NCBI RefSeq assembly: GCF_013277415.1
Contig: NZ_VMMX01000001.1
Location: forward strand, 40,974 to 104,973
Source: Streptococcus sp. 68
GTDB taxonomy: Bacteria; Bacillota; Bacilli; Lactobacillales; Streptococcaceae
Direction of reading: 5' to 3'
Length of the DNA: 64,000 bases
Part shown: positions 1-8,770 of the stretch, piece by piece
Numbering within the stretch: the first letter of the stretch is position 1
How the letters are laid out: each line of letters opens with the position of its first letter
The notes under the pieces: generated by a model
Databases searched by the model: none
What the model saw: only the letters and a program-made list of their open reading frames with translations
Told to the model about the DNA's origin: nothing
Position numbers and translations under genes: made by a program

Positions 1-357
1 GATCGTTTTTACTTACCCTTTCAATCCGCGCGAGATTATCAAGATCCAGGTATGCAGAAGTGGATGGGATTTTACCTTTCAGAACACACCGGTTCGCTCA
101 GTGAAGAAAAAAATCGGGTTGATTTTTCGACGGATTTGAACCCAGTTGAGAAGTTGCACTTGCTGTCTCAGCTTTATGTTGGCCAACTGAAGGGAAGTTT
201 TGTAGTCAAGGAAAAGAGGCAGAAGGCGACTATCATCGGTGAGGTGAGGGAGTTATCACATCAGACTCTATCTATTAGGACAAATGAGGGATATAGATCG
301 ATAGAGCTAGAAGATATCCTAGAAATTCGGCTGTGGGAGGAGGGAGTTTATGACTAG
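1..357 (+). CDS. YolD-like protein of an SOS cassette (5' end missing)
   Basis: The reading frame is open from the first base of the window, so the true start lies upstream; an internal ATG at 52 is not a convincing start. The visible 118 codons end in a small beta-rich module (pattern ...GEVRELSHQTLSIR...IELEDILEI) that resembles YolD-like proteins, which often sit beside Y-family DNA polymerases (UmuC/DinP). The stop overlaps the next gene by 8 bp, showing operon structure. Streptococci carry an SOS cassette of HdiR regulator, UmuC and two small ORFs; this gene and the next would be those small ORFs. The family call rests on remembered resemblance and context; umuC itself is outside the window. 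Confidence 0.55.
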   Translation, partial: DRFYLPFQSARDYQDPGMQKWMGFYLSEHTGSLSEEKNRVDFSTDLNPVEKLHLLSQLYVGQLKGSFVVKEKRQKATIIGEVRELSHQTLSIRTNEGYRSIELEDILEIRLWEEGVYD

Positions 358-640
358 AAAAGAGCTGTATGAAAACAAACTACAGATGGATTATTTTTCA
401 GATGACTATATTCGTTTTGAAGAGGATTTTCAAAAATACTCCGCCATGAACGTGCCCTTGACTTTTTTGATTGATGACATCCTACGAACCATGGCGATGA
501 ATCAGAAAAACTACTTTGTCTTAAATAAGGAAAATGCCAAGGATGGTCGGGAGCATAGCTTTTATTTTAGGGTGGTAACGGAAAAAGAGTGTCCTAGAAA
601 TAGGACCTATGTATATGCTGGGGTTAAAAATAGTGTTTAG
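350..640 (+). CDS. DUF5960-family protein
   Basis: This 96-residue soluble protein begins inside the end of the preceding YolD-like gene (8 bp overlap), with GGAGGGAG just upstream of ATG 350, so the two are translationally linked. The sequence (motifs DDYIRFEEDF, LTFLIDDILRTMAMN, NYFVLNKENAKDGREH) matches what I remember of the streptococcal DUF5960 family, which is commonly found after umuC and a YolD-like gene. No catalytic motif, signal peptide or membrane segment is visible. Its biochemical role is unknown; a part in UmuC-dependent SOS mutagenesis is an inference from position. A terminator follows at 676-709. Confidence 0.65.
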   Translation: MTRKELYENKLQMDYFSDDYIRFEEDFQKYSAMNVPLTFLIDDILRTMAMNQKNYFVLNKENAKDGREHSFYFRVVTEKECPRNRTYVYAGVKNSV

Positions 641-675
641 TAGTGAATTGTCTGCTATGAATGTATCATTTTTAC

Positions 676-709
676 AACACTTCATGTTTCATATCATGGA
701 GTGTTTTTC
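676..709 (+). terminator. Rho-independent terminator after the SOS cassette
   Basis: AACACTTCATG and CATGGAGTGTT form a hairpin followed by TTTTCT, 36 bases after the DUF5960 stop. Confidence 0.75.
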
Positions 710-736
710 TATTTAAGTCAAAGCCAATCAAAAAAT

Positions 737-775
737 CCCACTATTCTTAGGCTAAAAGAAACCTAATCATAGTGA
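737..775 (-). terminator. Terminator of the glutathione peroxidase gene
   Basis: Read on the minus strand, CACTATGATTAGG pairs imperfectly with CCTAAGAATAGTG and is followed by GGATTTTTTG. It lies directly after the gpx stop codon. Confidence 0.6.
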
Positions 776-785
776 AATTGTGAAA

Positions 786-1262
786 TTATAGTAGGGTTTG
801 TATGGCCTCTTCAATTTGTTTTGGGTTTGTTTTTGAAGAGAAGCGTTCAAAGACCTGCCCATCACGACCGATGAGAAATTTAGTGAAATTCCATTCGATT
901 CGTTTACCTAGTGGGCCAGATTTCTGGTCTTTCAACCAAACATAGAGGGGATCTGCCTCCTTACCGTTGACCTTGATCTTGGCAAAACGTGGGAAGGTGG
1001 TCTGATAATGTAGGCTACAGAAGGTGTTGATTTCCTCTGCGCTGCCTGGTGCTTGTCCCATAAACTGATTGCAAGGGAAGTCTAAAATCTCAAAACCTTG
1101 TTCTTGATAGCGATCATAGAGTTCTTGGAGACCTTGGTACTGGGGCGTTAAACCGCATCCAGTAGCAGTGTTGACAACCAAGAGAACTTTCTCACTATAG
1201 CTCTCCAAGGGAGTTGATTGGTTGTTTTGGTCTAAAACGGAAAAATCATAAAGTGAAGTCAT
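786..1262 (-). CDS. gpx: Glutathione peroxidase family thiol peroxidase
   Basis: A 158-residue protein of full family length. It has the catalytic-cysteine motif NTATGCGLTPQYQGL near residue 35, the second conserved block FPCNQFMGQ and the WNFTKFLIGRDG motif near the C-terminus that carries the catalytic Trp/Asn. A Cys replaces the selenocysteine of animal enzymes, so it probably reduces peroxides with thioredoxin-type donors in the cytoplasm. It is transcribed away from hysA; the 180 bp between them holds both promoters. A truncated copy of its first ~18 codons occurs at about 15560-15613 (see findings). Confidence 0.9.
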   Translation of the reverse strand: MTSLYDFSVLDQNNQSTPLESYSEKVLLVVNTATGCGLTPQYQGLQELYDRYQEQGFEILDFPCNQFMGQAPGSAEEINTFCSLHYQTTFPRFAKIKVNGKEADPLYVWLKDQKSGPLGKRIEWNFTKFLIGRDGQVFERFSSKTNPKQIEEAIQTLL

Positions 1263-1329
1263 GAGGGTCTCTTTTCTTTTTCTACATTGTAACAGTTTTT
1301 ACTTTTTTCGTCGAGTCGGATGGAAGATG

Positions 1330-1412
1330 TTGTTGAAAAATAGGTTCTTGATATAATAGAAACCGTTTACAAATAGCTTAAAAAATGGTGTGGTTTAATT
1401 AAACCGATTTAC
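1330..1412 (+). promoter_or_regulatory. hysA promoter with two candidate RegR operators
   Basis: TTGTTG (1330-1335), 16 bp, TATAAT (1352-1357). A half-palindrome AAACCGTTTAC starts at 1360, over the expected transcription start, and AAACCGATTTAC lies at 1401-1412. Both resemble the AAACCGGTTTAC sites at the PTS and uronate operons, which points to repression by the LacI-family protein RegR. The assignment to RegR is inference. Confidence 0.65.
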
Positions 1413-1443
1413 TTAGTTCCTATTGATTTATTGGAGTGTATAC

Positions 1444-4400
1444 ATGCAAACAAAAACAAAGAAACTCATTGTGAGTTTGTCTTCACTTGTTTTATCAGGA
1501 TTTTTATTATACCATTATCTGACAGTTGGAGCGGAAGAAACGACTACGAATACCATTCAGAAAAGCCAGAAGTTCAGTATCAGCAAAGGGATACAAAAAA
1601 TTTAGTTGAAAATGGTGATTTTGGTCAGACGGAGGACGGAAGCAGTCCGTGGACAGGAAGCAAAGCTAAGGGGTGGTCAGCTTGGGTAGACCAGAAGAAT
1701 AGTTCTGCAGATGCCTCAACTCGAGTTATTGAGGCTAAGGATGGGGCTATCACTATCTCAAGCCATGAGAAATTAAGGGCAGTGATTCACCGTATGGTCC
1801 CTATTGAAGCTAAGAAAAAGTACAAACTGCGTTTCAAGATTAAAACAGATAATAAAGTCGGGATTGCTAAGGTTCGTATCATTGAGGAAAGTGGTAAGGA
1901 CAAGCAATTGTGGAATTTTGCAACGACGTCAGGAACAAAGGACTGGCAGACCATTGAAGCAGACTATAGCCCGACTTTAGATGTTGATAAAATCAAGCTG
2001 GAGTTATTCTATGAAACGGGAACTGGGACTATTTCTTTTAAGGATATTGAGCTGGTAGAGGTAGCAGACCAGCCTTCTGAGGATTCTCAAACAGATAAAC
2101 AGCTCGAGGAAAAGATTGATTTACCAATTGGGAAAAAACATGTCTTCGCTCTTGCAGACTATACTTATAAGGTAGAAAATCCTGATTTTGCTTCAGTCAA
2201 AAATGGAATTTTAGAACCTCTTAAGGAAGGGACAACCAATGTCATTGTCAGTAAAGATGGCAAGGAGGTGAAAAAGATTCCTTTGAAGATTCTAGCCTCT
2301 GTTAAGGATGCATACACAGCCCGTTTGGATGACTGGAATGGTATCATCGCTGGGAATCAATACTATGATTCTAAAAATGAACAGATGGCCAAATTAAACC
2401 AGGAACTGGAAGGAAAGGTGGCTGATAGCCTATCCAGTATTTCAAGTCAGGCGGGCTGCACCTATTTGTGGGAAAAATTTTCAAATTATAAAACGTCTGC
2501 GAATCTAACTGCTACTTATCGGAAATTGGAGGAGATGGCCAAGCAAGTGACCAATCCTTCTTCTCGTTATTATCAGGATGAAACCGTTATTCGAACAGTT
2601 AGGGATTCCATGGAATGGATGCATAAACATGTCTACAGTAGTGAAAAAAGCATTGTTGGAAATTGGTGGGATTATGAAATCGGTACACCTCGTGCCATCA
2701 ACAATACCTTGTCTCTGATGAAAGAATACTTCTCTGATGAGGACATTAAAAAATATACAGATGTGATTGAAAAATTTGCGCCAGATCCCGAACATTTCCG
2801 AAAGACGATTGATAACCCATTTAAGGCCCTAGGTGGAAACTTAGTGGATATGGGAAGGGTAAAAGTAATAGCTGGTTTACTGCGTAAGGATGACCAAGAA
2901 ATTTCTTCTACCATTCGTTCGATTGAGCAAGTGTTCAAGTTGGTAGACCAAGGTGAAGGTTTTTATCAAGATGGATTCTATATTGACCACACCAATGTTG
3001 CCTATACGGGTGCTTATGGGGATGTCTTGATTGATGGCCTGTCTCAACTGTTGCCAGTCATTCAAAAGACCAAGAGCCCAATCAATAAAGATAAAATGCA
3101 AACTATGTACCACTGGATTGATAAATCGTTTGCCCCTTTGCTGGTGAATGGAGAGCTGATGGATATGAGTCGTGGACGCTCGATCAGTCGTGCAAATTGC
3201 GAGGGGCACGTGGCCGTAGTAGAAGTGCTAAGAGGGATTCACCGGATAGCGGATATGTCTGAAGGAGAAACCAAACAACGTTTGCAGAGTTTTGTGAAGA
3301 CCATTGTCCAATCGGATAGTTATTATGATGTCTTTAAGAATTTGAAGACTTATAAGGATATCAGTTTGATGCAATCTTTGTTAAGCGATGCTGGAGTCGC
3401 AAGTGTTCCAAGAACCAGTTACCTATCTGCCTTTAATAAGATGGATAAAACAGCTATGTACAATGCGGAGAAAGGGTTTGGATTTGGCTTGTCACTCTTT
3501 TCCAGTCGTATCTTGAATTACGAACACATGAACAAGGAAAACAAACGTGGTTGGTATACGAGTGATGGGATGTTCTATCTTTACAATGGCGATTTGAGTC
3601 ACTATAGCGATGGCTACTGGCCAACAGTTAATTCATATAAGATGCCTGGTGCGACAGGAACAGATGCTAAGAGATCGGATAGTGATACAGGTAAAGTTCT
3701 ACCGTCTGCTTTCGTTGGAACGAGCAAACTAGATGAGGCCAATGCGACAGCAACCATGGATCTCACTAACTGGAATCAAACACTGACTGCTCATAAGAGC
3801 TGGTTTATGCTGAAGGATAAGATCGCCTTTTTAGGAAGCAATATCCAAAACACTTCAACAGATACTGCTGCAACTACAATTGACCAGAGAAAACTGGAAT
3901 CAAGTGATCCATATAAAGTCTATGTCAATGATAAAGAAGCCTCCCTCACGGAACAAGAAAAGGATTATCCTGAAACCCAAAGTGTCTTCTTAGAATCGTC
4001 CGATTCGAAAAAGAATATTGGTTACTTTTTCTTTAAGAAGAGTTCAATCAGTATGAGTAAGGCTGTCCAAAAGGGATCTTGGAAGGATATCAATGAAGGA
4101 CAGTCAGACAAGGAAGTTGAAAATGAATTTCTTACGATTAGTCAGGCTCATAAGTAAAATGGGGATTCTTATGGCTATATGCTCATCCCTAACGTGGATC
4201 GTGCCACCTTCAATCAAATGGTAAAAGAGTTAGAAAGTAGTCTCATCGATAACAATGAGATCCTTCAGTCTGTTTATGATGCCAAACAAGGAGTTTGGGG
4301 CATTGTGAAATATGATGATTCTGTCTCTACTATTTCCAACCAATTCCAAGTCTTGAAACGTGGGGTCTATACGATTCGAAAAGAAGGGGATGACTATAAG

Positions 4401-4643
4401 GTTGCCTACTACAATCCTGAAACCCAGGAATCAGCTCCAGATCAGGAAGTCTTTAAAAAGTTAGAACAAGCAGCTCAACCACAAACTCAGGATTCAAAAG
4501 AAAAGGAAAAATCTGAAGAAGAAAAGAACCATTCGGATCAAAAGAATTTCCCTCAGACAGGAGAAGGTCAGTCAATCTTGGCAAGTCTAGGGCTCTTGCT
4601 ACTTGGGGCGACTTATCTATTCCGTAGAGGAAAGAATAACTGA
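1444..4643 (+). pseudogene. hysA: Hyaluronate lyase (polysaccharide lyase family 8), disrupted
   Basis: The intact relative is a secreted, sortase-anchored enzyme that cleaves hyaluronan to unsaturated disaccharides. Here ATG 1444 opens a signal peptide ([19 protein letters not shown]), but the frame ends at TAG 1603. The mature protein continues in another frame from about 1572, where alignment to the remembered pneumococcal protein implies a 4-base loss near 1570. A second lesion is the in-frame TAA at 4155-4157, where relatives have CAA (Gln); the frame continues in phase for about 160 more codons to 4643. Catalytic elements remain: the NWWDYEIG aromatic patch, GGNLVD (Asn), and [12 protein letters not shown] (His and Tyr). 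The C-terminus has FPQTG where LPQTG is usual, then a hydrophobic stretch and RRGKNN. Apparent starts at 1431 and 4179 are by-products of the lesions. Confidence 0.93.
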
Positions 4644-4690
4644 TTTGTTCATCATCTAAGATGAATCACATGAAACTGTGGAAAATAGAA

Positions 4691-4730
4691 AAAATCCGAA
4701 GAAAGTCAAACATCTTCGGATTTTTCTTTT
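4691..4730 (+). terminator. Terminator of hysA
   Basis: AAAATCCGAAGA pairs with TCTTCGGATTTTT, followed by a T-rich run (TTTTTCTTTT). It lies about 50 bp after the original hysA stop. Confidence 0.8.
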
Positions 4731-4805
4731 AAAAAGAGTTTGGAACAAAAAGATTTTGATTTTAGAAATTCTTTATTATAAATTTTAAAAATCGATAGAT
4801 TAGAC

Positions 4806-4863
4806 AAAAAAGCGAACAATACAGAATTCTGAGTGTCAGATAACTCGTTTTGTTCGCTTTTTA
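4806..4863. terminator. Second hairpin between convergent hysA and kdgA
   Basis: AAAAAGCGAACAA and TTGTTCGCTTTTT form a long-stem hairpin with A and T runs on either side, so it could terminate in both directions: hysA from the left and the kdgA operon from the right. Confidence 0.75.
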
Positions 4864-4906
4864 TATTTAAGGTTAGACTTTTGTCCCAGACTATTTTCAC
4901 TTCATT

Positions 4907-5536
4907 TTATCTGAGTGTAACATACTGTTGGGCAATCTCGCTAATGCGGTCAAAGTCGCCTTGGGAAGCGAGTTTATTGAGTTCGCCACCAATTCCAACG
5001 GCGTCTGCACCAGCAGCGAACCATTGAGGAATGTTGTTTAGGCCGACTCCTCCGGTTACCATTACGGAAACTTGTGGGATCGGTGCCTTGACTGCAGAGA
5101 TATATGCTGGACTGAGAGCACTACCTGGGAAGAGTTTAATGATTTCACTACCGGCTTCAAGTGCAGTCGTTATCTCTGTGAGAGTAATACAGCCTGGAAT
5201 GTACGGAGTGCTATAGAGATTGCACATTTTTGCAGTTTCAGCATGGAAAGATGGAGAAACAACGTAATTTGCTCCGGCTAGAATAGCATCTCTAGCAGTT
5301 ACGGCATCAATCACAGTACCTGCACCGATACAAACACTTTGATCGTCCTGATACAAGTCTACAAGTTCCTTGATGATTTGCCCTGCATACTGATTGGTAT
5401 AGGCGATTTCAATAGCTTTGATACCTCCCTTGATACAAGCAATCGAGGCTTGCAGTCCTTCTTCCTTTGTATTTCCTCGAATAACAGCGACAATTTTTTG
5501 TTTTTTTAGTTCAATAATCGTATCTGATTTGGTCAT
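4907..5536 (-). CDS. kdgA: 2-keto-3-deoxy-6-phosphogluconate aldolase
   Basis: This enzyme splits KDPG into pyruvate and glyceraldehyde-3-phosphate, the last step of uronate breakdown. The 209-residue protein has the class I aldolase barrel with VAVIRGNTKEEG at the N-terminus, AIEIAYTN, GAGTVIDAVTARDAI, the Schiff-base region YIPGCITLTEI, EIIKLFPGSAL (Lys next to the phosphate site) and VTGGVGLNNI. It is the last gene of a leftward four-gene operon that begins at 8053; the stop of kdgK is 9 bp upstream. Length and motifs are normal. Confidence 0.93.
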   Translation of the reverse strand: MTKSDTIIELKKQKIVAVIRGNTKEEGLQASIACIKGGIKAIEIAYTNQYAGQIIKELVDLYQDDQSVCIGAGTVIDAVTARDAILAGANYVVSPSFHAETAKMCNLYSTPYIPGCITLTEITTALEAGSEIIKLFPGSALSPAYISAVKAPIPQVSVMVTGGVGLNNIPQWFAAGADAVGIGGELNKLASQGDFDRISEIAQQYVTLR

Positions 5537-5545
5537 GTAATTCTC

Positions 5546-6547
5546 CTAACGAATGATATCTTGTGCATTTGCCAGTAATTTTTCAATACTAGTTTCGGAA
5601 GTGGAGAGATGGTCTCCTGGAAGAGTACATTTGAGAGTTGCGCTCGCAACTGCAAAGTCAATGGTAGTTTTTAAGGAGGAATGATGGAGTAGTTGATAAA
5701 GGGCACCAGATATAAAGGCATCCCCGCTACCAACTCGTTGATAGACTGCAGTTTTTAGTTGGACAGACTCTTCAAATCGTTCTCCCAGAGCATAGGCCTG
5801 ATAGACATTTTTGTCTTGTTCATCACTAGAGCGGAGGGTATGGAAAATGGCCTTGAAACCATAGGCTTCTTTTAATTGTCGCATGCGATTTTCCACCTCT
5901 TTTAGGCTGGCTCTGTCTCTTGGGAACATCTCTAGATTTTGGTCATCAATCATGAGAGGATCAATACCAAAGCAATAGTCAGCGAAACGTGCAAACTTAG
6001 AAAATTCATACTTGGCTTCTAGGACTGAAATCATCTTTGTTCTCAGATTGAGATCCATTGAAACGATAATCCCTCGGCGCTTGGCTTCTTCCAAGAGTAG
6101 GAGAAGGAGCGTACGAACCTCTTGACCGATAGCTACAGTGATTCCACTAAAATGAAAATGGCTAATCCCCTGAAAGAGAGAATCCATATCTAGCATGTTT
6201 GGCCGAATCTGGCTGATACTCGTATGCTTACGATCGTAGAAAACTTCACTTTGACGACAACCAAAGCCGTTCTCCAAAAAGTAGAGGCCGATTCGATTGC
6301 CAAGCCGACAGATTGAACTGGTATCGATTTGGTGCTGTTTCAAGAATGTGAGAAAACGATCTCCAATCTCGTTGTCAGGTAGTGCGGTAAAGACTTTCGT
6401 TGAGATACCCAGGGCCTGCAAATTACAAGCGATGTTAATTTCTGATCCGCCAAAATAAGTCGAACTGGCAACATGATCGCCGATACTGGTGGCATCTAAT
6501 GGTGAGATTCGAATTAATGGTTCGCCAAACAGTAATATTTTCATCAT
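5546..6547 (-). CDS. kdgK: 2-keto-3-deoxygluconate kinase (PfkB family)
   Basis: It phosphorylates 2-keto-3-deoxygluconate to KDPG using ATP. The 333-residue PfkB-type sugar kinase has the N-terminal GEPLIRISP and FGGSEINIACNLQALG substrate-binding blocks and the C-terminal signature RVGSGDAFISGALY, in which the Asp is the catalytic base. It lies between the isomerase-like gene (30 bp upstream) and kdgA. The start has two consecutive ATG codons after AAAGGAA; either is possible. The role agrees with its neighbours; the exact sugar acid is inferred from context. Confidence 0.9.
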   Translation of the reverse strand: MMKILLFGEPLIRISPLDATSIGDHVASSTYFGGSEINIACNLQALGISTKVFTALPDNEIGDRFLTFLKQHQIDTSSICRLGNRIGLYFLENGFGCRQSEVFYDRKHTSISQIRPNMLDMDSLFQGISHFHFSGITVAIGQEVRTLLLLLLEEAKRRGIIVSMDLNLRTKMISVLEAKYEFSKFARFADYCFGIDPLMIDDQNLEMFPRDRASLKEVENRMRQLKEAYGFKAIFHTLRSSDEQDKNVYQAYALGERFEESVQLKTAVYQRVGSGDAFISGALYQLLHHSSLKTTIDFAVASATLKCTLPGDHLSTSETSIEKLLANAQDIIR

Positions 6548-6577
6548 CCATTAGTTCCTTTCTGGTTTAGAATAGCT

Positions 6578-7219
6578 TTACTTGGCTAATACTTCTTTTA
6601 AATAAGCAGCGACTTCATCATCTTGGCAGTTTTCAAAGAAGTATTCTTGGAAGTATTTGCCAGAGATGGTGTCTTTGAGGAAGTCTTGGTCGATTGTTTT
6701 AAGGATGGTCATCAAATCATTGTGGGTGATTTGTTTCACCTCGTTTAAGATACGAGCGTTGCGTTGTTCAGGGACTACACGTTCTCTTGGGTAGCCACCG
6801 CCCATTTCTTCAGCAAATAAGCGTTCAAACATTAATTTGAGGGTCAGTTCTGCCCCCCAGCCAAATCCTTTGGCATAAGGGATAGACAAGGCGTTACCAC
6901 CATTGATTTGAGAATAAAGGTAAGCGTCAGTTGGGTCCACTGCTAGACCACAGACAACACCAGGGAAGCTGTTTAAAGCAAGCATAGCTCCTACACCCGT
7001 ACCACAGCCGGTAACAACAAAGTCGACTGCTTTTGTATTTAAAAGGATGGCAGCCATTAGGCCGTTTTGTACGTATGTTAATGGGGTTTCACCTTCTTCT
7101 CCACGCATACCATAGTTAAATAATTGGTAGCCTTTTTTATTTGTCGCTTCTTTTAGACTATCATAAATAATGTGATTCTTACTAGCTTGACTATTTTCAT
7201 TGATTAATGCGATTTTCAT
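6578..7219 (-). CDS. RpiB/LacA/LacB-family sugar isomerase (DhuI-like uronate isomerase)
   Basis: The 213-residue protein belongs to the RpiB/LacAB fold: KIALINENSQASKN at the start, the active-site loop VVTGCGTGVGAMLALN, and NGGNALSIPYAKGFG. In streptococci a homologue beside unsaturated glucuronyl hydrolase has been described as DhuI, which isomerises 4-deoxy-L-threo-5-hexosulose-uronate, the product of Ugl. That role fits this operon better than ribose-5-phosphate isomerisation, and the protein is longer at the C-terminus than typical RpiB. Substrate is inferred from neighbours; the family call is firm. Confidence 0.85.
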   Translation of the reverse strand: MKIALINENSQASKNHIIYDSLKEATNKKGYQLFNYGMRGEEGETPLTYVQNGLMAAILLNTKAVDFVVTGCGTGVGAMLALNSFPGVVCGLAVDPTDAYLYSQINGGNALSIPYAKGFGWGAELTLKLMFERLFAEEMGGGYPRERVVPEQRNARILNEVKQITHNDLMTILKTIDQDFLKDTISGKYFQEYFFENCQDDEVAAYLKEVLAK

Positions 7220-7237
7220 AAGATCCTCTTTCTATTT

Positions 7238-8053
7238 TTACTCAGGTTGTTTTCCGATGTAGGCTAAGATACCGCCATCTACATATAGGATGTGGCCATT
7301 GACAAAGTCGCTAGCGTCACTAGCGAGAAAGACAGCAGGGCCCATTAAATCTTCAGGATTTCCCCAACGTGCAGCAGGTGTTTTTGAAATGATGAACTGG
7401 TCGAATGGATGACGAGAACCATCTTCTTGCAACTCACGAAGAGGTGCTGTTTGAGGAGTGGCAATATAACCCGGTCCGATTCCGTTACATTGGATATTGG
7501 CTCCACCGTATTCAGACGCAATGTTGCGGGTCAACATTTTCAAGCCGCCTTTAGCGGCAGCATAAGCGCTAACCGTTTCACGTCCCAGTTCGCTCATCAT
7601 CGAGCAAATATTGATAATCTTTCCATGCCCTTTCTTTATCATAGAAGGAATGACTGCTTTTGAAACGATAAATGGTGCGTTTAAGTCAATATCGATGACC
7701 TTACGGAAATCAGCGGCGCTCATTTCGCACATTGGAACGCGGCGGATAATACCAGCGTTATTAACGAGGATGTCAATGACACCAACCTCTTGTTCGATTT
7801 GCTTGACCATGGCTTGGATACCGTCCTCGTCTGTCACGTCACAGACATACCCATGGGCTTCGATGCCAACTTCACGATAAGCTTCAATCCCTTTATTGAC
7901 CAGGTCTTGATTGATATCATTAAAGACAATAGTAGCGCCGACCTCAGCGTAGGATTTGGCAATAGCAAATCCAATTCCATAAGAAGCGCCGGTGATGAGA
8001 GCAATTTTTCCTTTTAAAGAAAACTGCTCAATTGAGAATGATGTATTTGTCAT
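7238..8053 (-). CDS. gno: Short-chain dehydrogenase, probable uronate reductase (Gno/DhuD/KduD-like)
   Basis: A 271-residue SDR: cofactor motif TGASYGIG near residue 20, NNAG, a Ser in SMMSE, and the catalytic pair in YAAAK, with a substrate loop near ATPQTAPLRE. It is often labelled gluconate 5-dehydrogenase, but in this setting it most likely interconverts the DhuI product and 2-keto-3-deoxygluconate with NAD(H). It is the first gene of the leftward operon and has a clear promoter at 8097-8125. Start at 8053 is preceded by GAAAGGAAG. Confidence 0.88.
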   Translation of the reverse strand: MTNTSFSIEQFSLKGKIALITGASYGIGFAIAKSYAEVGATIVFNDINQDLVNKGIEAYREVGIEAHGYVCDVTDEDGIQAMVKQIEQEVGVIDILVNNAGIIRRVPMCEMSAADFRKVIDIDLNAPFIVSKAVIPSMIKKGHGKIINICSMMSELGRETVSAYAAAKGGLKMLTRNIASEYGGANIQCNGIGPGYIATPQTAPLRELQEDGSRHPFDQFIISKTPAARWGNPEDLMGPAVFLASDASDFVNGHILYVDGGILAYIGKQPE

Positions 8054-8096
8054 TTGATACTTCCTTTCAAATTTGTTAAGACTTCTCTATAACCAA

Positions 8097-8125
8097 ATTA
8101 TATTCTAGTAAACCGGTTTTGTCAA
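8097..8125 (-). promoter_or_regulatory. Promoter of the uronate operon with embedded RegR-type operator
   Basis: On the minus strand: TTGACA (8125-8120), exactly 17 bp, TATAAT (8102-8097). The perfect palindrome AAACCGGTTT (8110-8119) fills the spacer, an ideal place for repression. It matches the operators upstream of hysA and of the PTS operon. Confidence 0.8.
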
Positions 8126-8217
8126 TAATTAAATATTTTTATTTCTGAAAATCTTTGTTTTCCTAAAAAAACGGAAGATTTTGAAGTTTCTGTCTATTGT
8201 AATGGTTAAATAAGCAA

Positions 8218-8303
8218 TGAAAGCGCTAATATTTTTTTGAAAAAACTATTGACAAGATAAAAATAAAGGTCTACAATGTAAAATATAGAGTAAACCGGTA
8301 AAC
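8218..8303 (+). promoter_or_regulatory. Promoter of the PTS/ugl operon with cre and RegR-type operator
   Basis: TTGACA (8250-8255), 17 bp, TACAAT (8273-8278). A cre-like site TGAAAGCGCTAATA (8218-8231) lies upstream of the -35 box, suggesting control by CcpA. AAACCGGTAAAC (8292-8303) lies just downstream of the expected transcription start, a blocking position for RegR. The binding of both proteins is inferred. Confidence 0.75.
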
Positions 8304-8324
8304 TCAAAAAAGAAAGGAGAAAAG

Positions 8325-8759
8325 ATGAAAATTGTACTTGTAGGGCATGGACATTTTGCCACAGGGATTTATAGTTCTTTACAATTGATTGCAGGCAATC
8401 AAGAAAATGTGGAGGCGATTGACTTTGTGGAAGGAATGTCAGCAGATGAACTCAAGCAAAAAATCTTACTTGCAATTTCAAATGAAGAAGAAGTTTTAAT
8501 CCTAAGTGATCTCTTGGGAGGATCGCCATTCAAGGTTTCTTCTACCATAATGGGAGAAAATCCAGCCAAAACAATGAATGTTCTCTCGGGTTTGAACTTA
8601 GCTATGTTAATGGAAGCAGTCTTTGCTAGAATGACTCATAGCTTTGATGAGGTTGTTAATAAATCAGTAGTGGCGGCTCAGGGCGGAGTCGTAAATGGTA
8701 AAGAATTGTTTTCAACGGATGCAGAGGAAGAGGAAGAAGATTTCGAATCGGGTATTTAA
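8325..8759 (+). CDS. PTS EIIA, mannose/sorbose family
   Basis: A 144-residue cytoplasmic EIIA that relays phosphate from HPr to EIIB. It begins MKIVLVGHGHFATGI with the phospho-accepting His in the GHG motif, and has the conserved DLLGGSPF block. It is the first gene of the rightward operon, with AAGAAAGGAG before ATG 8325. With EIIB, EIIC and EIID downstream it forms a complete PTS permease, and the neighbouring Ugl suggests that the sugar is an unsaturated glycosaminoglycan disaccharide. The C-terminal tail is very acidic (EEEEEDFESG). Confidence 0.92.
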   Translation: MKIVLVGHGHFATGIYSSLQLIAGNQENVEAIDFVEGMSADELKQKILLAISNEEEVLILSDLLGGSPFKVSSTIMGENPAKTMNVLSGLNLAMLMEAVFARMTHSFDEVVNKSVVAAQGGVVNGKELFSTDAEEEEEDFESGI

Positions 8760-8770
8760 AGGGTAAAAGA

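Noticed and set aside
1431..4157. A single 908-codon hyaluronidase starting at 1431
   Set aside because: Its first ~46 codons are out-of-frame translation of the signal peptide; the true start is ATG 1444 in another frame, so this is a frameshifted pseudogene.
4706..4900. 64-codon minus-strand frame between hysA and kdgA
   Set aside because: It runs through two terminator hairpins and has no ribosome site or recognisable homology.
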